A stretch of DNA of 64,000 nt from Parvibaculum sp. GTDB lineage: Bacteria > Pseudomonadota > Alphaproteobacteria > Parvibaculales > Parvibaculaceae. Below the pieces are notes generated by a model. The model saw nothing but the letters and a program-made list of their open reading frames with translations. It had not been told where the DNA came from and searched no databases. Made by a program: the position numbers and the translations under genes. Location of the stretch: the NCBI GenBank assembly GCA_030645235.1, contig JAUSMV010000008.1, positions 248,001 through 312,000 on the forward strand, read 5' to 3'. Numbering within the stretch: position 1 is the first letter of the stretch; the number at the start of each line of letters is the position of its first letter. Shown piece by piece: positions 17,546 to 27,228 of the stretch.

Positions 17546-19291
17546 CTAGCCGTTTGCAAAAACTTTCTTGAGTTCGGTCTTGAGGATCTTGCCATTGGCA
17601 TTGCGCGGCAATGTTTCGGGCCAGAACACAACTTTGACCGGCACCTTGAAAGCAGCCAAATGGCCCGCCACGAAATGGCGAAGCTCATCTTCGGTCGCCG
17701 TCGCGCCGGGCTTGAGATGCACAACAGCACCGGGTTCTTCGCCCAATGTGCGATGCGGCACAGCAACAATCGCCGCGTCCATCACAGCAGGATGCTCATA
17801 GAGAACATTCTCAACTTCGACACAGTAAATGTTTTCGCCGCCGCGGATGAGCATGTCCTTGGCACGGTCAATGATAAAACAAAAGCCTTCTTCATCGATA
17901 CGCGCAAGATCGCCTGTATGCACCCAGCCATCGCGAAACGTTTCCGCTGTGGCTTCCGGCTTGTTCCAATAACCTTTGACGACATTTGGACCGCGACCAC
18001 ACAGCTCGCCCACTTCATTTGGTCCGAGTGTCTCACCCTTGGGACCAATGACTTTCAGATCACAAACCGGAATAGCAGGACCACAACTTGACGGGCGGTG
18101 CTCATAATCTTCGCCCTGATGATGCGTGAAAGTCGCCGATGTTTCCGTCATGCCCCAGCCATTACCCGGCGAAGACTTCGGGAATGCCTCTTTAATCTTG
18201 CGCACTAGTTCAGGAGCAGATGGTGCCCCGCCGTAAGACACGCCTTCAAGCGATGAGAGATCATATTGCGCCCGGTTCGGATGTTCGATGAGCTGCCAGG
18301 CAATGGTCGGCACGCCGCCCGCACCAGTAATCTTCTCACGTTCGATAAGCTGCATCGCACGTTCCGCGTCCCACTTATGCATCATCACAATCTTTGCACC
18401 GCCAAAGAGCGAGGGCGACATGATGGCGTGGCACCCCGTGGCATGAAAGAACGGTACAGAGAGAAGCGTCGAGCGCTGCGCCGCTGTCGGATCGGGCTGG
18501 GGCGGCATTTCACCACGACGCAAGAAAGTGCGTGCACTGGAAATCGCCGAGGCCATGATGTTTGACATCATATTGCGATGTGTGCCGAGCGCTCCCTTGG
18601 GCTTGCCGGTTGTACCCGAGGTATAAAAAATCGTCGCATCATCATCGCTGTCGAGCGCCACATCAGGCAACGGCTTGTCGGCAAGCTTCCCCCAATCATT
18701 GACTGCACCAACGATGCTCTCAAATTTAACAATCATGGGATCGGCAATCTCGTCTGTCTTACGCGCAACATAGACGCGTTCAAGCGCAGGACATTTGTCG
18801 AGATGCTCAGTGATGCGCTCAAGAAGGCCAGCATCCACGATGGCGATCTTGGAACCTGAATCCTTTAGGCCGTATTCAAGCTCTTCGCCTGTCCACCACG
18901 CATTGAGCGGCGTGACGATGGCACCCGTGAGCGCCGCACCGTAAAACGCGACCGGCCACTCAGGCAGGTTGCGCATGACAATCGCGACACGGTCACCTTT
19001 TTTTACGCCCTGAGCGATCAACTCGTGTGCGAATGTGATAGAAGCACGCGCAAAACTTTCAAAAGTTGCACGGTCATCATCAAGCACAAGGAATGTCTTG
19101 TCGCCATGAGCGCGACCAGCGAGAAACGCATCGCGGATGGTCGGCGGTGCGTTTTTCCAGACGCGGGTTTTCAGGCCGCGAATGACCTTTTCTTCCATCT
19201 CGAAAGGAACGCCCGGCGCCGTCAAAAAGGCATGCGCCTCGGCAATGGTCATCGCAGGCCAGGCGGGCTTTGTCTCAGCAGAATTGGTCAT
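17546..19291 (-). CDS. AMP-forming acyl-CoA ligase (class I adenylate-forming)
   Basis: Activates a carboxylic acid as acyl-AMP and transfers it to CoA; 581 residues. The P-loop-like motif is YTSGTTGKPKGAL, and later core motifs include GWGMTETSATFTHH and the WVHTGDLARIDEEGF / IIDRAKDMLIRGGENIYC hinge. The C-terminal lysine motif is LPRNANGKILK. Length and motifs fit a medium/long-chain or branched substrate, not acetyl-CoA synthetase. It may feed the nearby acyl-CoA dehydrogenases, an inference from context. Start at ATG 19291. Confidence 0.9.
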   Translation of the reverse strand: MTNSAETKPAWPAMTIAEAHAFLTAPGVPFEMEEKVIRGLKTRVWKNAPPTIRDAFLAGRAHGDKTFLVLDDDRATFESFARASITFAHELIAQGVKKGDRVAIVMRNLPEWPVAFYGAALTGAIVTPLNAWWTGEELEYGLKDSGSKIAIVDAGLLERITEHLDKCPALERVYVARKTDEIADPMIVKFESIVGAVNDWGKLADKPLPDVALDSDDDATIFYTSGTTGKPKGALGTHRNMMSNIMASAISSARTFLRRGEMPPQPDPTAAQRSTLLSVPFFHATGCHAIMSPSLFGGAKIVMMHKWDAERAMQLIEREKITGAGGVPTIAWQLIEHPNRAQYDLSSLEGVSYGGAPSAPELVRKIKEAFPKSSPGNGWGMTETSATFTHHQGEDYEHRPSSCGPAIPVCDLKVIGPKGETLGPNEVGELCGRGPNVVKGYWNKPEATAETFRDGWVHTGDLARIDEEGFCFIIDRAKDMLIRGGENIYCVEVENVLYEHPAVMDAAIVAVPHRTLGEEPGAVVHLKPGATATEDELRHFVAGHLAAFKVPVKVVFWPETLPRNANGKILKTELKKVFANG

Positions 19292-19430
19292 GGTTCACGC
19301 AAACTCCCGGAAGAATAGTTTTTGATTGATTGGGCGGGAGAATGAGCGCGGGACGCGCCCTCACGCAAGAAAAAAGGCATGAAACGCTGCGTAAAATCGA
19401 CATAACGGTGTCAGTTGGACGCGAGCCGCG

Positions 19431-21242
19431 TCAGTCCGACGCAGCTTGCTTAGGCACAGACGGCTGCTTTGCCGCCATATAGGCCCGCCAGCTGCCGAAA
19501 GATGTAATGTCGTCAGCGCCGGCTATACCTGCGGCCTCACAGAGAAAGCCCTTCACTTTACGACCCGTCGCGAGTTCCACGGTGCCGATGCAGAGGGGTG
19601 CCGGTACGCCGGCCATGAAATCGCCAAAGGCGGAACGCGGCAGACGCCAGACTTCAAGCTCAATCGCCGCCCCACTCTCGACACGCACCATGCCGGGCCG
19701 GAACGGCGGACCACCCGCAAGCGCATAAAACTTATAAAGCGGTGCCGTGCGCACGCGCTCAACAAACATCGCGCCACGTGAGGTAAGTTCATGATTGAGC
19801 GGCAGCCCGCTCATATGGGCACCGACAACGGCCAGCTCGATAAAGGCATCGTCCAGCGTGCCCTCATTGAGCATCGGTCCACCCGCACCAAGACCGAGAG
19901 CTGCATGAAAGCGTGCGCCAAGTTCGAGCAGGCGCGCCTCGCCATAGGCAGGCGCACAAAGCGTAACACCAAAAGGCAGGCCCATAGCGTCGATACCGGC
20001 GGGGACAGCAAGACCGGACAGGTCCGCAAGGTTCATAAAATTCGTGTAAGTACCCAAGCGCGAGTTGAGCTTCACGGGCTCGGCTTTAACCTCATCAACC
20101 TTGTAGATCGTCGGTGCGGTCGGCACAACGAGCACGTCAATCTCCGACATGATGGTTGCGATCTTGCGCGTCAAAATCTGCAAGCGCTGAAAAGCATCAA
20201 ATACTTCGACCGCCGTGCGTGTGCGCCCACCTGCGATAATGGCTGCAACTGTTGCGTCCACTTCCTTTGGGTGTTCCTCCATGAACCGGCCAACGGCCGC
20301 GGTGCGCTCAGCAACCCACGGGCCTTCGTAAAGAAGCGCCGCCGCTTCACGGAACGGCGCAAAGTCGATGCGGCGCGCGCGACCGCCAAGCTCTTCGAGC
20401 CGCGTCACCGCTTCACCAAACAAACGTTCAGCCTCGCTATCACCAAAGAACGTGAGGTCAGCAGCGCGCGGCGCGGCGAATGTAAAATTCGCGCCCGCAA
20501 CAATCGGGTCCGACGGCATCAGCGCACGCGCATAAGGATCGCCTGCATCGAAAGCTGCCGCCTGATGAAAGATCGTGCCTGCGTCTTCAGCTGAAAGCGC
20601 AAAAATCGACACACAATCAAGTGAGCGGCAGGCAGGCACAACACCGCGCGTCGAAAGCAGGCCTTTGGAGGGCTTCAGGCCCACAATATTGTTGAAAGCC
20701 GCAGGCACGCGGCCCGAGCCCGCCGTGTCTGTACCCAAAGAAAATGAGGCAAGCCCCGCCGCGACGGCGACCGCAGACCCTGAGCTGGACCCACCGGAAA
20801 TATAATCAGCATTAAACACCGAGCGCGGCGCGCCATAAGGCGAGCGCGTACCGACAAGGCCTGTCGCAAACTGATCGAGATTGGTTTTGCCAAGCACGAT
20901 GGCGCCTGCCGCAACAAGACGCTTTACGACCTCGGCGCTTTCTTTCGGCTCATAAGCATAGGCCGGACATGCCGCCGTCGTCGGGATGCCACCCACATCA
21001 ATATTGTCTTTGACCGCAAAGGGCACACCGAACAGGGCGAGCCGACCGCGCTCCTCGCGCGACATAGCATCCTGCACACGCGCCTTCGCCAAAAGCTCAT
21101 CGGCGTCAACGCGCGAAATCCAAACCGCCTGATCGTCATAAGCGTTGATGCGGCGGATCACCTCGCCGATCACATCTTCGACGCGCACACCTTCGGAGTA
21201 AGCCGATTTCAACGACACTAAATCAAGTGATAGAGACTTCAT
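19431..21242 (-). CDS. atzF: Allophanate hydrolase
   Basis: Hydrolyses allophanate to two ammonia and two CO2; 603 residues from the ATG at 21242, which overlaps the carboxylase stop (ATGA). The amidase-signature domain has the catalytic lysine in VPFAVKDNIDV and the Ser-cisSer-Ser region in GGSSSGSAVAVAAG and GTDTAGSGRVPAAFNN. The last about 150 residues form the small C-terminal domain typical of AtzF and DUR1,2, ending near FGSWRAYMAAKQ. It is the last enzyme of the guanidine operon, turning the deiminase product into ammonia. Length is normal for AtzF (about 600). An upstream in-frame extension of 25 codons inside the carboxylase gene was not used. Confidence 0.95.
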   Translation of the reverse strand: MKSLSLDLVSLKSAYSEGVRVEDVIGEVIRRINAYDDQAVWISRVDADELLAKARVQDAMSREERGRLALFGVPFAVKDNIDVGGIPTTAACPAYAYEPKESAEVVKRLVAAGAIVLGKTNLDQFATGLVGTRSPYGAPRSVFNADYISGGSSSGSAVAVAAGLASFSLGTDTAGSGRVPAAFNNIVGLKPSKGLLSTRGVVPACRSLDCVSIFALSAEDAGTIFHQAAAFDAGDPYARALMPSDPIVAGANFTFAAPRAADLTFFGDSEAERLFGEAVTRLEELGGRARRIDFAPFREAAALLYEGPWVAERTAAVGRFMEEHPKEVDATVAAIIAGGRTRTAVEVFDAFQRLQILTRKIATIMSEIDVLVVPTAPTIYKVDEVKAEPVKLNSRLGTYTNFMNLADLSGLAVPAGIDAMGLPFGVTLCAPAYGEARLLELGARFHAALGLGAGGPMLNEGTLDDAFIELAVVGAHMSGLPLNHELTSRGAMFVERVRTAPLYKFYALAGGPPFRPGMVRVESGAAIELEVWRLPRSAFGDFMAGVPAPLCIGTVELATGRKVKGFLCEAAGIAGADDITSFGSWRAYMAAKQPSVPKQAASD

Positions 21243-24200
21243 GCCGCGCTCACTTTCACATGCGGCAGGATCGTCACCAAGGCTTGCCCCGCCTGTACCA
21301 TATGGCCCGGCGTGCAATGAACCTCATAAACGCGCCCGCTCATCGGCGCTTTCATATCGATTTCCATTTTCATCGATTCAAGCACAACGAGAGATTGGTC
21401 CTTCGTCACTTCGTCACCTGCCTGCACACCGATCGACCAAACGTTGCCGGGTACGCTCGCCTCAACAAGCCGTGCGCCGGGCGGCATGTCGTTGAGATCA
21501 GGTGCGGGCGGCAGATCGGGTTCACTGCTTTGAAGCGTAATGCCCTGCGCTTCCCAACGCTGGCGCTCCTCTTCAAAAGCCTGACGCTGTGTGGCGCGAA
21601 AGCCCGCAATCTCGCCCGCATTGTCGTCGAGGAAGCTCATATAGTCAGACAAGCGGAACGACGACGGCTCAACCTTCACATCAAACTGGCCATACGGGAA
21701 AGCTGCACGCGCTTCGAGCAGCTCATCCGCCGAGACTTCATAGAAGCGAATACGGTCAAAGAAACGCAACAACCACGGCGAACCTTCGACGAAACTATCG
21801 GTCGTTCGCCACGTGTTCCACATCTGCACCGTGCGACCGACAAGCTGATAACCACCCGGCCCTTCCATGCCATAGACACACATATAGGCGCCGCCGATGC
21901 CGACCGCATTTTCCGGCGTCCATGTGCGCGCCGGATTGTACTTCGTGGTTACAAGGCGATGGCGCGGATCGAGCGGCGTCGCCACCGGCGCACCGAGGTA
22001 AACGTCGCCAAGGCCCAAGACCATATAATCCGCGTCATAAACAATGCGACGCACATCTTCGATACTATCAAGACCATTGATGCGACGGATAAACTCGATA
22101 TTAGACGGACACCATGGCGCATTAGGATTGACGAGCGTTTGATACTTGCGCACCGCCTCGCGCGCCGCCTCATCATCCCATGACAGAGGCAGATGCACGA
22201 TGCGACTTGGCACTTCGATATCACGCGTAGCGGGTAGCGCGCGCTCTGTCTCTTCAAGCAGCCGCAGCAACTTACGCAATGGCAAACGGTCTGGATCAAA
22301 ATGGATTTGCAGTGACCGGATGCCCGGCGTCATTTCAATGATGCCAGTGACGTGACGCGCAATAAGCGCCTCCATCATCGCGTGAGCGCGCATACGCAGC
22401 GCAAAATCAAGCACCATCGCCCCGTACTCAATGAGCACATAATCATCGCCCGCGCGTCGGTAAGTGACCGTCACATCAAGATCATCAATGCAGCCAAGGA
22501 TCGCTTGACCCGTGCCCGGCAGATTTGATTTATGCGGTGCGGCTCGTGGTTGCTTCAGCGATCTGACCCACAGATCCTCATCGCGGCGCATTTTCTCGGC
22601 TTCTTCATCTCCAATGCGGCGGAAGCGCAACTTATCACCCGGACGCAACTGTCCGATTTTCCACAGATCGGCTTTCGCCAATGTTGCGGGGCAAACAAAG
22701 CCGCCGAGGCTCGGCCCGTCGGGGCCCAAGATGATCGGCATGTCGCCGGTGAAATCAATCGTCCCGACGGCATAGGCATTATCGTGAATGTTGGACGGAT
22801 GAAGCCCCGCCTCGCCGCCATCAAGCCGCGCCCATTTGGGCTTCGGCCCGATGAGACGGACACCGGTGCGCGCCGAATTGTAATGCACCTCGTAGGTTGC
22901 GCTGAAGAGAGTTTCGATGTCCTCGTCTGCAAAATAATCAGGCGCGCCATGCGGCCCGTAAAGCGCCGCAATTTCCCAATGACGGCCGAGCACGGGTCGG
23001 TCGGCTTCCTCCAACGCATCGGCACGCGCCTCTGCAATAGCGCCCTTACGGTTGACGCGCAGCACGTCACCGGTCTTCAGCGCCCCTGTCGCATGGCCAC
23101 CAAATTTACCAAGCGTGAAAGTCGAGCGGCTACCGAGATAGGCGGGCACGTCAAAGCCGTGATGCACGGCGAGATAAGCGCGCTGACCCGCACTTGCGAC
23201 ATCACCCACTTCGAGCGTCTGTCCACGTTTAACCTTGATCGCCTGAAAATACGCAACCGCTTCACCATCAAGCTTGGCGACCATATCAGCGCCCGTGAGC
23301 GCCACAATGGCATCGGTCCGAAAAAACAGCGTCGGACCATTAAGCGTCATTTCAAGCGCAGGTGCGCCATCGTCATTACCGACGAGGCGGTTTGCCAAGC
23401 GGAAAGACAAACTGTCCATCGGGCCGGACGGCGGCACACCGACATTCCAATAGCCGACGCGTCCCGGATAATCCTGAATGCTGGATTGGGCACCCGGTGC
23501 AATCACATCAATCGTTGACGGATGGAATGCAAAATTGCCGAGCGTCGCCGTGCGCATCGATCCGCTCAAAAAATTGGGCGAGCGGACAAGCTGGCGCAGA
23601 TAATCGAGATTGGTTTCGATACCGTAAACAGCGCTCGCATCAAGTGCCGCCGCCATCTTCGTCACGGCGTCCGCGCGATTTTTCCCATGCACGATGATTT
23701 TGGCAAGCATCGGATCATAGAAGGGCGAGACATCTGTGCCGGTCACGATCCAACCGTCGATGCGGGCAGTTGACGGGAAAGAGACGTGCGTCAGCAATCC
23801 CGACGAAGGTTGAAAATTGCGCGCTGGGTCTTCAGCATAAAGACGCACTTCAATCGCGTGGCCCTCGCAAGCGCGCTCATAAGTAGCTAGAGGAGCAAGA
23901 TCACCCGCCGCCTGTTTAATCATCATCTCAACAAGATCATGCCCCGTCACTTCCTCGGTGACGGGATGCTCCACCTGAAGCCGCGTGTTGACCTCAAGAA
24001 AATAAAACTGGGCGTCAGACGCGTCATAAATAAACTCGACCGTACCGGCTGAGGCATAAGAGACGGTGCGGCCAAGTTTAATTGCCGCCTGATGGAGCGA
24101 GGCACGCATCTCATCGGACAAATGCGGAGCCGGTGTCTCTTCGATCACTTTTTGATTACGACGCTGGGCCGAACAATCGCGCTCACCCAGCGCAATCACC

Positions 24201-24856
24201 TCACCTTTACCGTCACCGAAAATCTGTACTTCGATGTGACGTGCTTCAGCGACAAACTTCTCGATAAAGAGACCCGCATCTTTGAAATTGGCGAGCGCGA
24301 GGCGCTGCACCGTTTCAAAGAGACGCGGCAAGTCTGCCGCCGATTTGCAAAGCTGCAAACCGATACCGCCGCCGCCCGCCGTGCTTTTCAGCATGACGGG
24401 ATAGCCGATTCTAGCAGCCCATGCTTTCGCATTTTCAAGATCGGACACGAGAGGCGAACCTGGCAACAGTGGTACGTCACTCTTCTCAGCCAACTCACGC
24501 GCCGTGTGCTTTAAGGCGAATGCGCGCATATGTGCGGGCGACGGGCCGATAAAGACAATACCCGCAGATTCGAGTACCGCCACAAAATCAGGGTTCTCGC
24601 TCAGAAACCCATAGCCCGGATGAACGGCTTCTGCGCCCGTCTGACGGATCGCCTCGAGGATCGCATCAACATTCAGATAACTTGCCGCAACATTGGCGGG
24701 ACCAACACAAACAGCCTCATCTGCCATGCTCACATGAGCGGAAAAACGATCGGCTTCGGAATAGATCGCGACAGAAGCCACGCCCAGTTTCTTGAGCGAG
24801 CGAATGACCCGGACGGCAATCTCACCGCGATTGGCCACCAAAACTTTTTTAAACAT
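21239..24856 (-). CDS. uca: Biotin-dependent guanidine (urea-type) carboxylase
   Basis: 1205 residues. Domain order: biotin carboxylase (MFKKVLVANRGEIAVRVIRS; ATP loop KSTAGGGGIGLQL; FLEVNTRLQVEHPVTEE), then the two halves of the urea-carboxylase carboxyltransferase domain (KipA-like from about 465, KipI-like from about 800), then biotinyl carrier with K1163 in LESMKMEID. Family annotation says urea carboxylase, but the guanidine-I riboswitch upstream and the two flanking DUF1989 genes argue for guanidine carboxylase, making carboxyguanidine. The start at 24856 lies 2 bp after the preceding stop. All biotin-enzyme motifs are intact. The substrate call rests on context, and the residue said to discriminate guanidine from urea was not assigned here. 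Confidence 0.93.
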   Translation of the reverse strand: MFKKVLVANRGEIAVRVIRSLKKLGVASVAIYSEADRFSAHVSMADEAVCVGPANVAASYLNVDAILEAIRQTGAEAVHPGYGFLSENPDFVAVLESAGIVFIGPSPAHMRAFALKHTARELAEKSDVPLLPGSPLVSDLENAKAWAARIGYPVMLKSTAGGGGIGLQLCKSAADLPRLFETVQRLALANFKDAGLFIEKFVAEARHIEVQIFGDGKGEVIALGERDCSAQRRNQKVIEETPAPHLSDEMRASLHQAAIKLGRTVSYASAGTVEFIYDASDAQFYFLEVNTRLQVEHPVTEEVTGHDLVEMMIKQAAGDLAPLATYERACEGHAIEVRLYAEDPARNFQPSSGLLTHVSFPSTARIDGWIVTGTDVSPFYDPMLAKIIVHGKNRADAVTKMAAALDASAVYGIETNLDYLRQLVRSPNFLSGSMRTATLGNFAFHPSTIDVIAPGAQSSIQDYPGRVGYWNVGVPPSGPMDSLSFRLANRLVGNDDGAPALEMTLNGPTLFFRTDAIVALTGADMVAKLDGEAVAYFQAIKVKRGQTLEVGDVASAGQRAYLAVHHGFDVPAYLGSRSTFTLGKFGGHATGALKTGDVLRVNRKGAIAEARADALEEADRPVLGRHWEIAALYGPHGAPDYFADEDIETLFSATYEVHYNSARTGVRLIGPKPKWARLDGGEAGLHPSNIHDNAYAVGTIDFTGDMPIILGPDGPSLGGFVCPATLAKADLWKIGQLRPGDKLRFRRIGDEEAEKMRRDEDLWVRSLKQPRAAPHKSNLPGTGQAILGCIDDLDVTVTYRRAGDDYVLIEYGAMVLDFALRMRAHAMMEALIARHVTGIIEMTPGIRSLQIHFDPDRLPLRKLLRLLEETERALPATRDIEVPSRIVHLPLSWDDEAAREAVRKYQTLVNPNAPWCPSNIEFIRRINGLDSIEDVRRIVYDADYMVLGLGDVYLGAPVATPLDPRHRLVTTKYNPARTWTPENAVGIGGAYMCVYGMEGPGGYQLVGRTVQMWNTWRTTDSFVEGSPWLLRFFDRIRFYEVSADELLEARAAFPYGQFDVKVEPSSFRLSDYMSFLDDNAGEIAGFRATQRQAFEEERQRWEAQGITLQSSEPDLPPAPDLNDMPPGARLVEASVPGNVWSIGVQAGDEVTKDQSLVVLESMKMEIDMKAPMSGRVYEVHCTPGHMVQAGQALVTILPHVKVSAA

Positions 24857-24858
24857 GG

Positions 24859-25491
24859 TCAGCCGTTCCAAATCACAGTGCGAATGGGGGTTGGATTAAA
24901 GTCATTGCACGGATTGTTGACCTGCGGGCAATTAGAGATGACGACAAGAATGTCCATCTCGGCGCGTAGCTCCACATAGTCGCCGGGCTTTGACACACCA
25001 TCGACAATCGCGAGCGTGCCGCCGGGTTCAATCGGCACATTCATAAAGAAATTGATGTTGCTCACGAGGTCGCGTTTGGTCAGACCATGACGCGAAAGCT
25101 CGGAGACAAAATTGTCGCGACAGCTATGCATGAATTTGGTGTCGTGACCAAAGCGGACAGTATTAGCTTCTGCACTGCACGCGCCCGCCGATGTGTCGTG
25201 CCCGCCTGATGTGTCAGCAACAATCACCGCCATCACATTGCCTTCATTCGACAAGAGTTTCGTGCCCGTGGTGATGTAAGGCGAGCCTTGCTCACGCACC
25301 GTGTCTTGCGCGCTGTAGCGCTCAGAGGCGTCGCCGGCTTTATAGAAAAGCGTGTCAACGGCCTGACAACCTTCGCTGTCAATGATGCGTAGAACTTCAC
25401 CCTTGCGCACGATATGCGACCATGGCCTTCCGGCCGGAACAGTGAAATCATAACCAACAGCGTTGGGTTCGCGATTGCGGGCCATGTTCAT
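24859..25491 (-). CDS. Carboxyguanidine deiminase subunit (UAAP2-type, DUF1989)
   Basis: 210 residues, DUF1989 family, formerly urea amidolyase-associated protein 2. Work on guanidine-catabolic bacteria showed that the UAAP1/UAAP2 pair forms carboxyguanidine deiminase (CgdAB), producing allophanate and ammonia. Candidate metal or active-site residues lie in SEGCQAVDTLFY, GHDTSAGACSAEANTVRFGH and SNCPQVNNPCNDFNPTP. The ATG at 25491 overlaps the stop of the longer paralogue (ATGA), and the carboxylase starts 2 bp after its end, so the three products are probably made in fixed proportion. Which subunit is called A or B is left open. Confidence 0.92.
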   Translation of the reverse strand: MNMARNREPNAVGYDFTVPAGRPWSHIVRKGEVLRIIDSEGCQAVDTLFYKAGDASERYSAQDTVREQGSPYITTGTKLLSNEGNVMAVIVADTSGGHDTSAGACSAEANTVRFGHDTKFMHSCRDNFVSELSRHGLTKRDLVSNINFFMNVPIEPGGTLAIVDGVSKPGDYVELRAEMDILVVISNCPQVNNPCNDFNPTPIRTVIWNG

Positions 25492-26336
25492 TGCCCCCTT
25501 ACGAGTTGGGCACTGACGGCCACAAGCGCATCAGTATTTTCAAAACCACGGATCGCTTCTTCACATGACGTGCGACAGAAATCGTCGACGGCGGCGGCAG
25601 GAGACATCCAACGCATTAGCTCAACAGATGATGGCTCGCCAAGGTCCGGCGACAACGGGTGCGGGCAGTTCGATACAAAGACCAGAATATCCATTTCAGC
25701 ACGCAGATCGATATAGTCCCCCGCCTCCGTGCCACCCGCACCCCATTGCAGTCCGCCGGATGGATCAACACTCACCGGCGCAAAGAAAGTGACGCAGGGC
25801 GGAATGTCAGTCTTTGAAAGTCCGTGCTTCGACGCAAGCAGAATGAAATTACCGCGCGTATGACGACCAAGATCGTGACCATATCTTTTGATATTCGTCG
25901 CCGCCGTCGAACCGCCAGCAAGCGCATCATGCATTCCATAGGTGTCGTCGGTGATGGAGGCGAGGACGCGCCCCATATCGGAATAAAGAAGCTTGCCCTT
26001 ATGTAGCTTTGCCGACCATTGCACTTTCACCGTGTCGCCGACATTGAGCCGCTCAGTCAACTCGTCCGCACGAAACAGCAGCACCGACACGCCTTGCGTA
26101 TTATCGCCTGCAACAAGGCGCAGCGTCTGACCGCGTGGGACAATCATGGATGTGCCCCAATTTGCAGGCAGTATTTCGCGCGCGGCAATCAACTCATCGG
26201 CAATGATCGTCGGATTGCCCGTTACATCGGCAAAGTCGCGTCGCGCCGCGCGGCCACGAGCATATAGCGCTTCATAACGTGCGCGCTGAGCGGCATAGGT
26301 ATCTGATTTTTTGCTATCCGGAGATGTCATATTCAT
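25488..26336 (-). CDS. Carboxyguanidine deiminase subunit (UAAP1-type, DUF1989)
   Basis: 282 residues, DUF1989, longer paralogue of the next gene and formerly urea amidolyase-associated protein 1. Shared family signatures are GQTLRLVAGDNTQGVSVLLF, YGMHDALAGGSTAATNIKRYGH and VFVSNCPHPLSPDLGEPS. A C-terminal extension after residue about 240 (WMSPAAAVDDFCRTSCEEAI) distinguishes it from the UAAP2 partner. It probably forms the heteromeric deiminase acting between guanidine carboxylase and allophanate hydrolase. The start is ATG at 26336 (an ATG two codons later is possible). It sits 98 bp downstream of the ABC ATPase gene in the same leftward operon. Confidence 0.92.
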   Translation of the reverse strand: MNMTSPDSKKSDTYAAQRARYEALYARGRAARRDFADVTGNPTIIADELIAAREILPANWGTSMIVPRGQTLRLVAGDNTQGVSVLLFRADELTERLNVGDTVKVQWSAKLHKGKLLYSDMGRVLASITDDTYGMHDALAGGSTAATNIKRYGHDLGRHTRGNFILLASKHGLSKTDIPPCVTFFAPVSVDPSGGLQWGAGGTEAGDYIDLRAEMDILVFVSNCPHPLSPDLGEPSSVELMRWMSPAAAVDDFCRTSCEEAIRGFENTDALVAVSAQLVRGQ

Positions 26337-26434
26337 CTCGTTTCCTTGTTCTCAGTCGCTCCGGTCGTCCGGATATTGGCTCACATCTTTGCGTGAACCG
26401 CGTTTGGGCATCGGGTCGTCCCGCCGCCCGAAGT

Positions 26435-27220
26435 TCAAACAGCCGCTTTGAGTTCGATGGGCTGCACTTCTTTCAAAACCACATCAGCGGGTTTCGGAAT
26501 AGGGTGATGCACCGGCAAGTCAAAGGTGATCGTTGCACCGTATGCTTCAGCTTCTTCGGGCCGCGTGCGGCGACGATCAAACGCGATAACGCGCGTACCA
26601 AGCTTGAAGGCTTCCGACAGATCATGCGTCACCATGAAAACCGTCATGCCTGTCTCATGCCAAAGTCTGAGTAATACTTCGTGCACACCTGCACGAATAC
26701 CCGGATCAAGCGCGCCGAAAGGTTCATCCAGCAAAAGAATTTTTGGCTTCTTCACCAGTGCCTGTGCGATGGCAAGACGCTGCTGCATACCACCCGATAG
26801 CTCGGACGGATATTTGTTTTCCGCTGCTCCCAAGCCGACACATTGGAGCATGTCGCGCGAAATCTCTTTCGCCTCACGGCGTTTACGCCCAAACAAAATG
26901 CCAAGACGTGGCGCGCCGGCAAACTCAAGACCCAGCATCACGTTTTGCAAACAAGTGAGATGTGGAAAGACCGAATATTTTTGAAACACCACGCCACGCT
27001 CTGGCGAAGGCTCGGCCATCAAAGGTTCACCATCAATCAGAATGCGGCCCTTGCTCGGCACCTCATCGCCGAGCAACATACGCAGGAAGGTGGACTTGCC
27101 GCAGCCTGATGGGCCGACCAATGCAACAAAGGATTTTGGCGCAACTTCAAACGAAACCCGCTCCAGAACCGTTTGACGGCCATAAGTCTTCCAGACATTT
27201 TCAACGCTTACGCTACTCAT
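26435..27220 (-). CDS. ABC importer ATP-binding subunit (NitT/TauT type)
   Basis: 261-residue ATPase with Walker A GPSGCGKST (about 35-43), Q-loop VVFQKYSVFPHLT, signature LSGGMQQRLAIAQAL and Walker B ILLLDEPFGALD followed by the switch histidine (VTHDLSEAF). It belongs to the nitrate/taurine/urea class of importers and energises the permease encoded 8 bp upstream. The C-terminal segment (about 225-261) is slightly longer than in SsuB/TauB. Position inside the riboswitch-led operon suggests guanidine as substrate. Confidence 0.92.
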   Translation of the reverse strand: MSSVSVENVWKTYGRQTVLERVSFEVAPKSFVALVGPSGCGKSTFLRMLLGDEVPSKGRILIDGEPLMAEPSPERGVVFQKYSVFPHLTCLQNVMLGLEFAGAPRLGILFGRKRREAKEISRDMLQCVGLGAAENKYPSELSGGMQQRLAIAQALVKKPKILLLDEPFGALDPGIRAGVHEVLLRLWHETGMTVFMVTHDLSEAFKLGTRVIAFDRRRTRPEEAEAYGATITFDLPVHHPIPKPADVVLKEVQPIELKAAV

Positions 27221-27228
27221 GGGGAGCC

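Noticed and set aside
19791-20594. Rightward frame of 267 codons opposite allophanate hydrolase
   Set aside because: Shadow of the coding strand with no recognisable motif or ribosome site.
22532-23518. Long rightward reading frame (328 codons) opposite the carboxylase gene
   Set aside because: It is antisense to a clear biotin-enzyme gene, has arginine/histidine-rich shadow composition and no family features.
21239-24856. Urea carboxylase as final product name
   Set aside because: The riboswitch and DUF1989 partners favour guanidine; the family name was kept only as the enzyme class.
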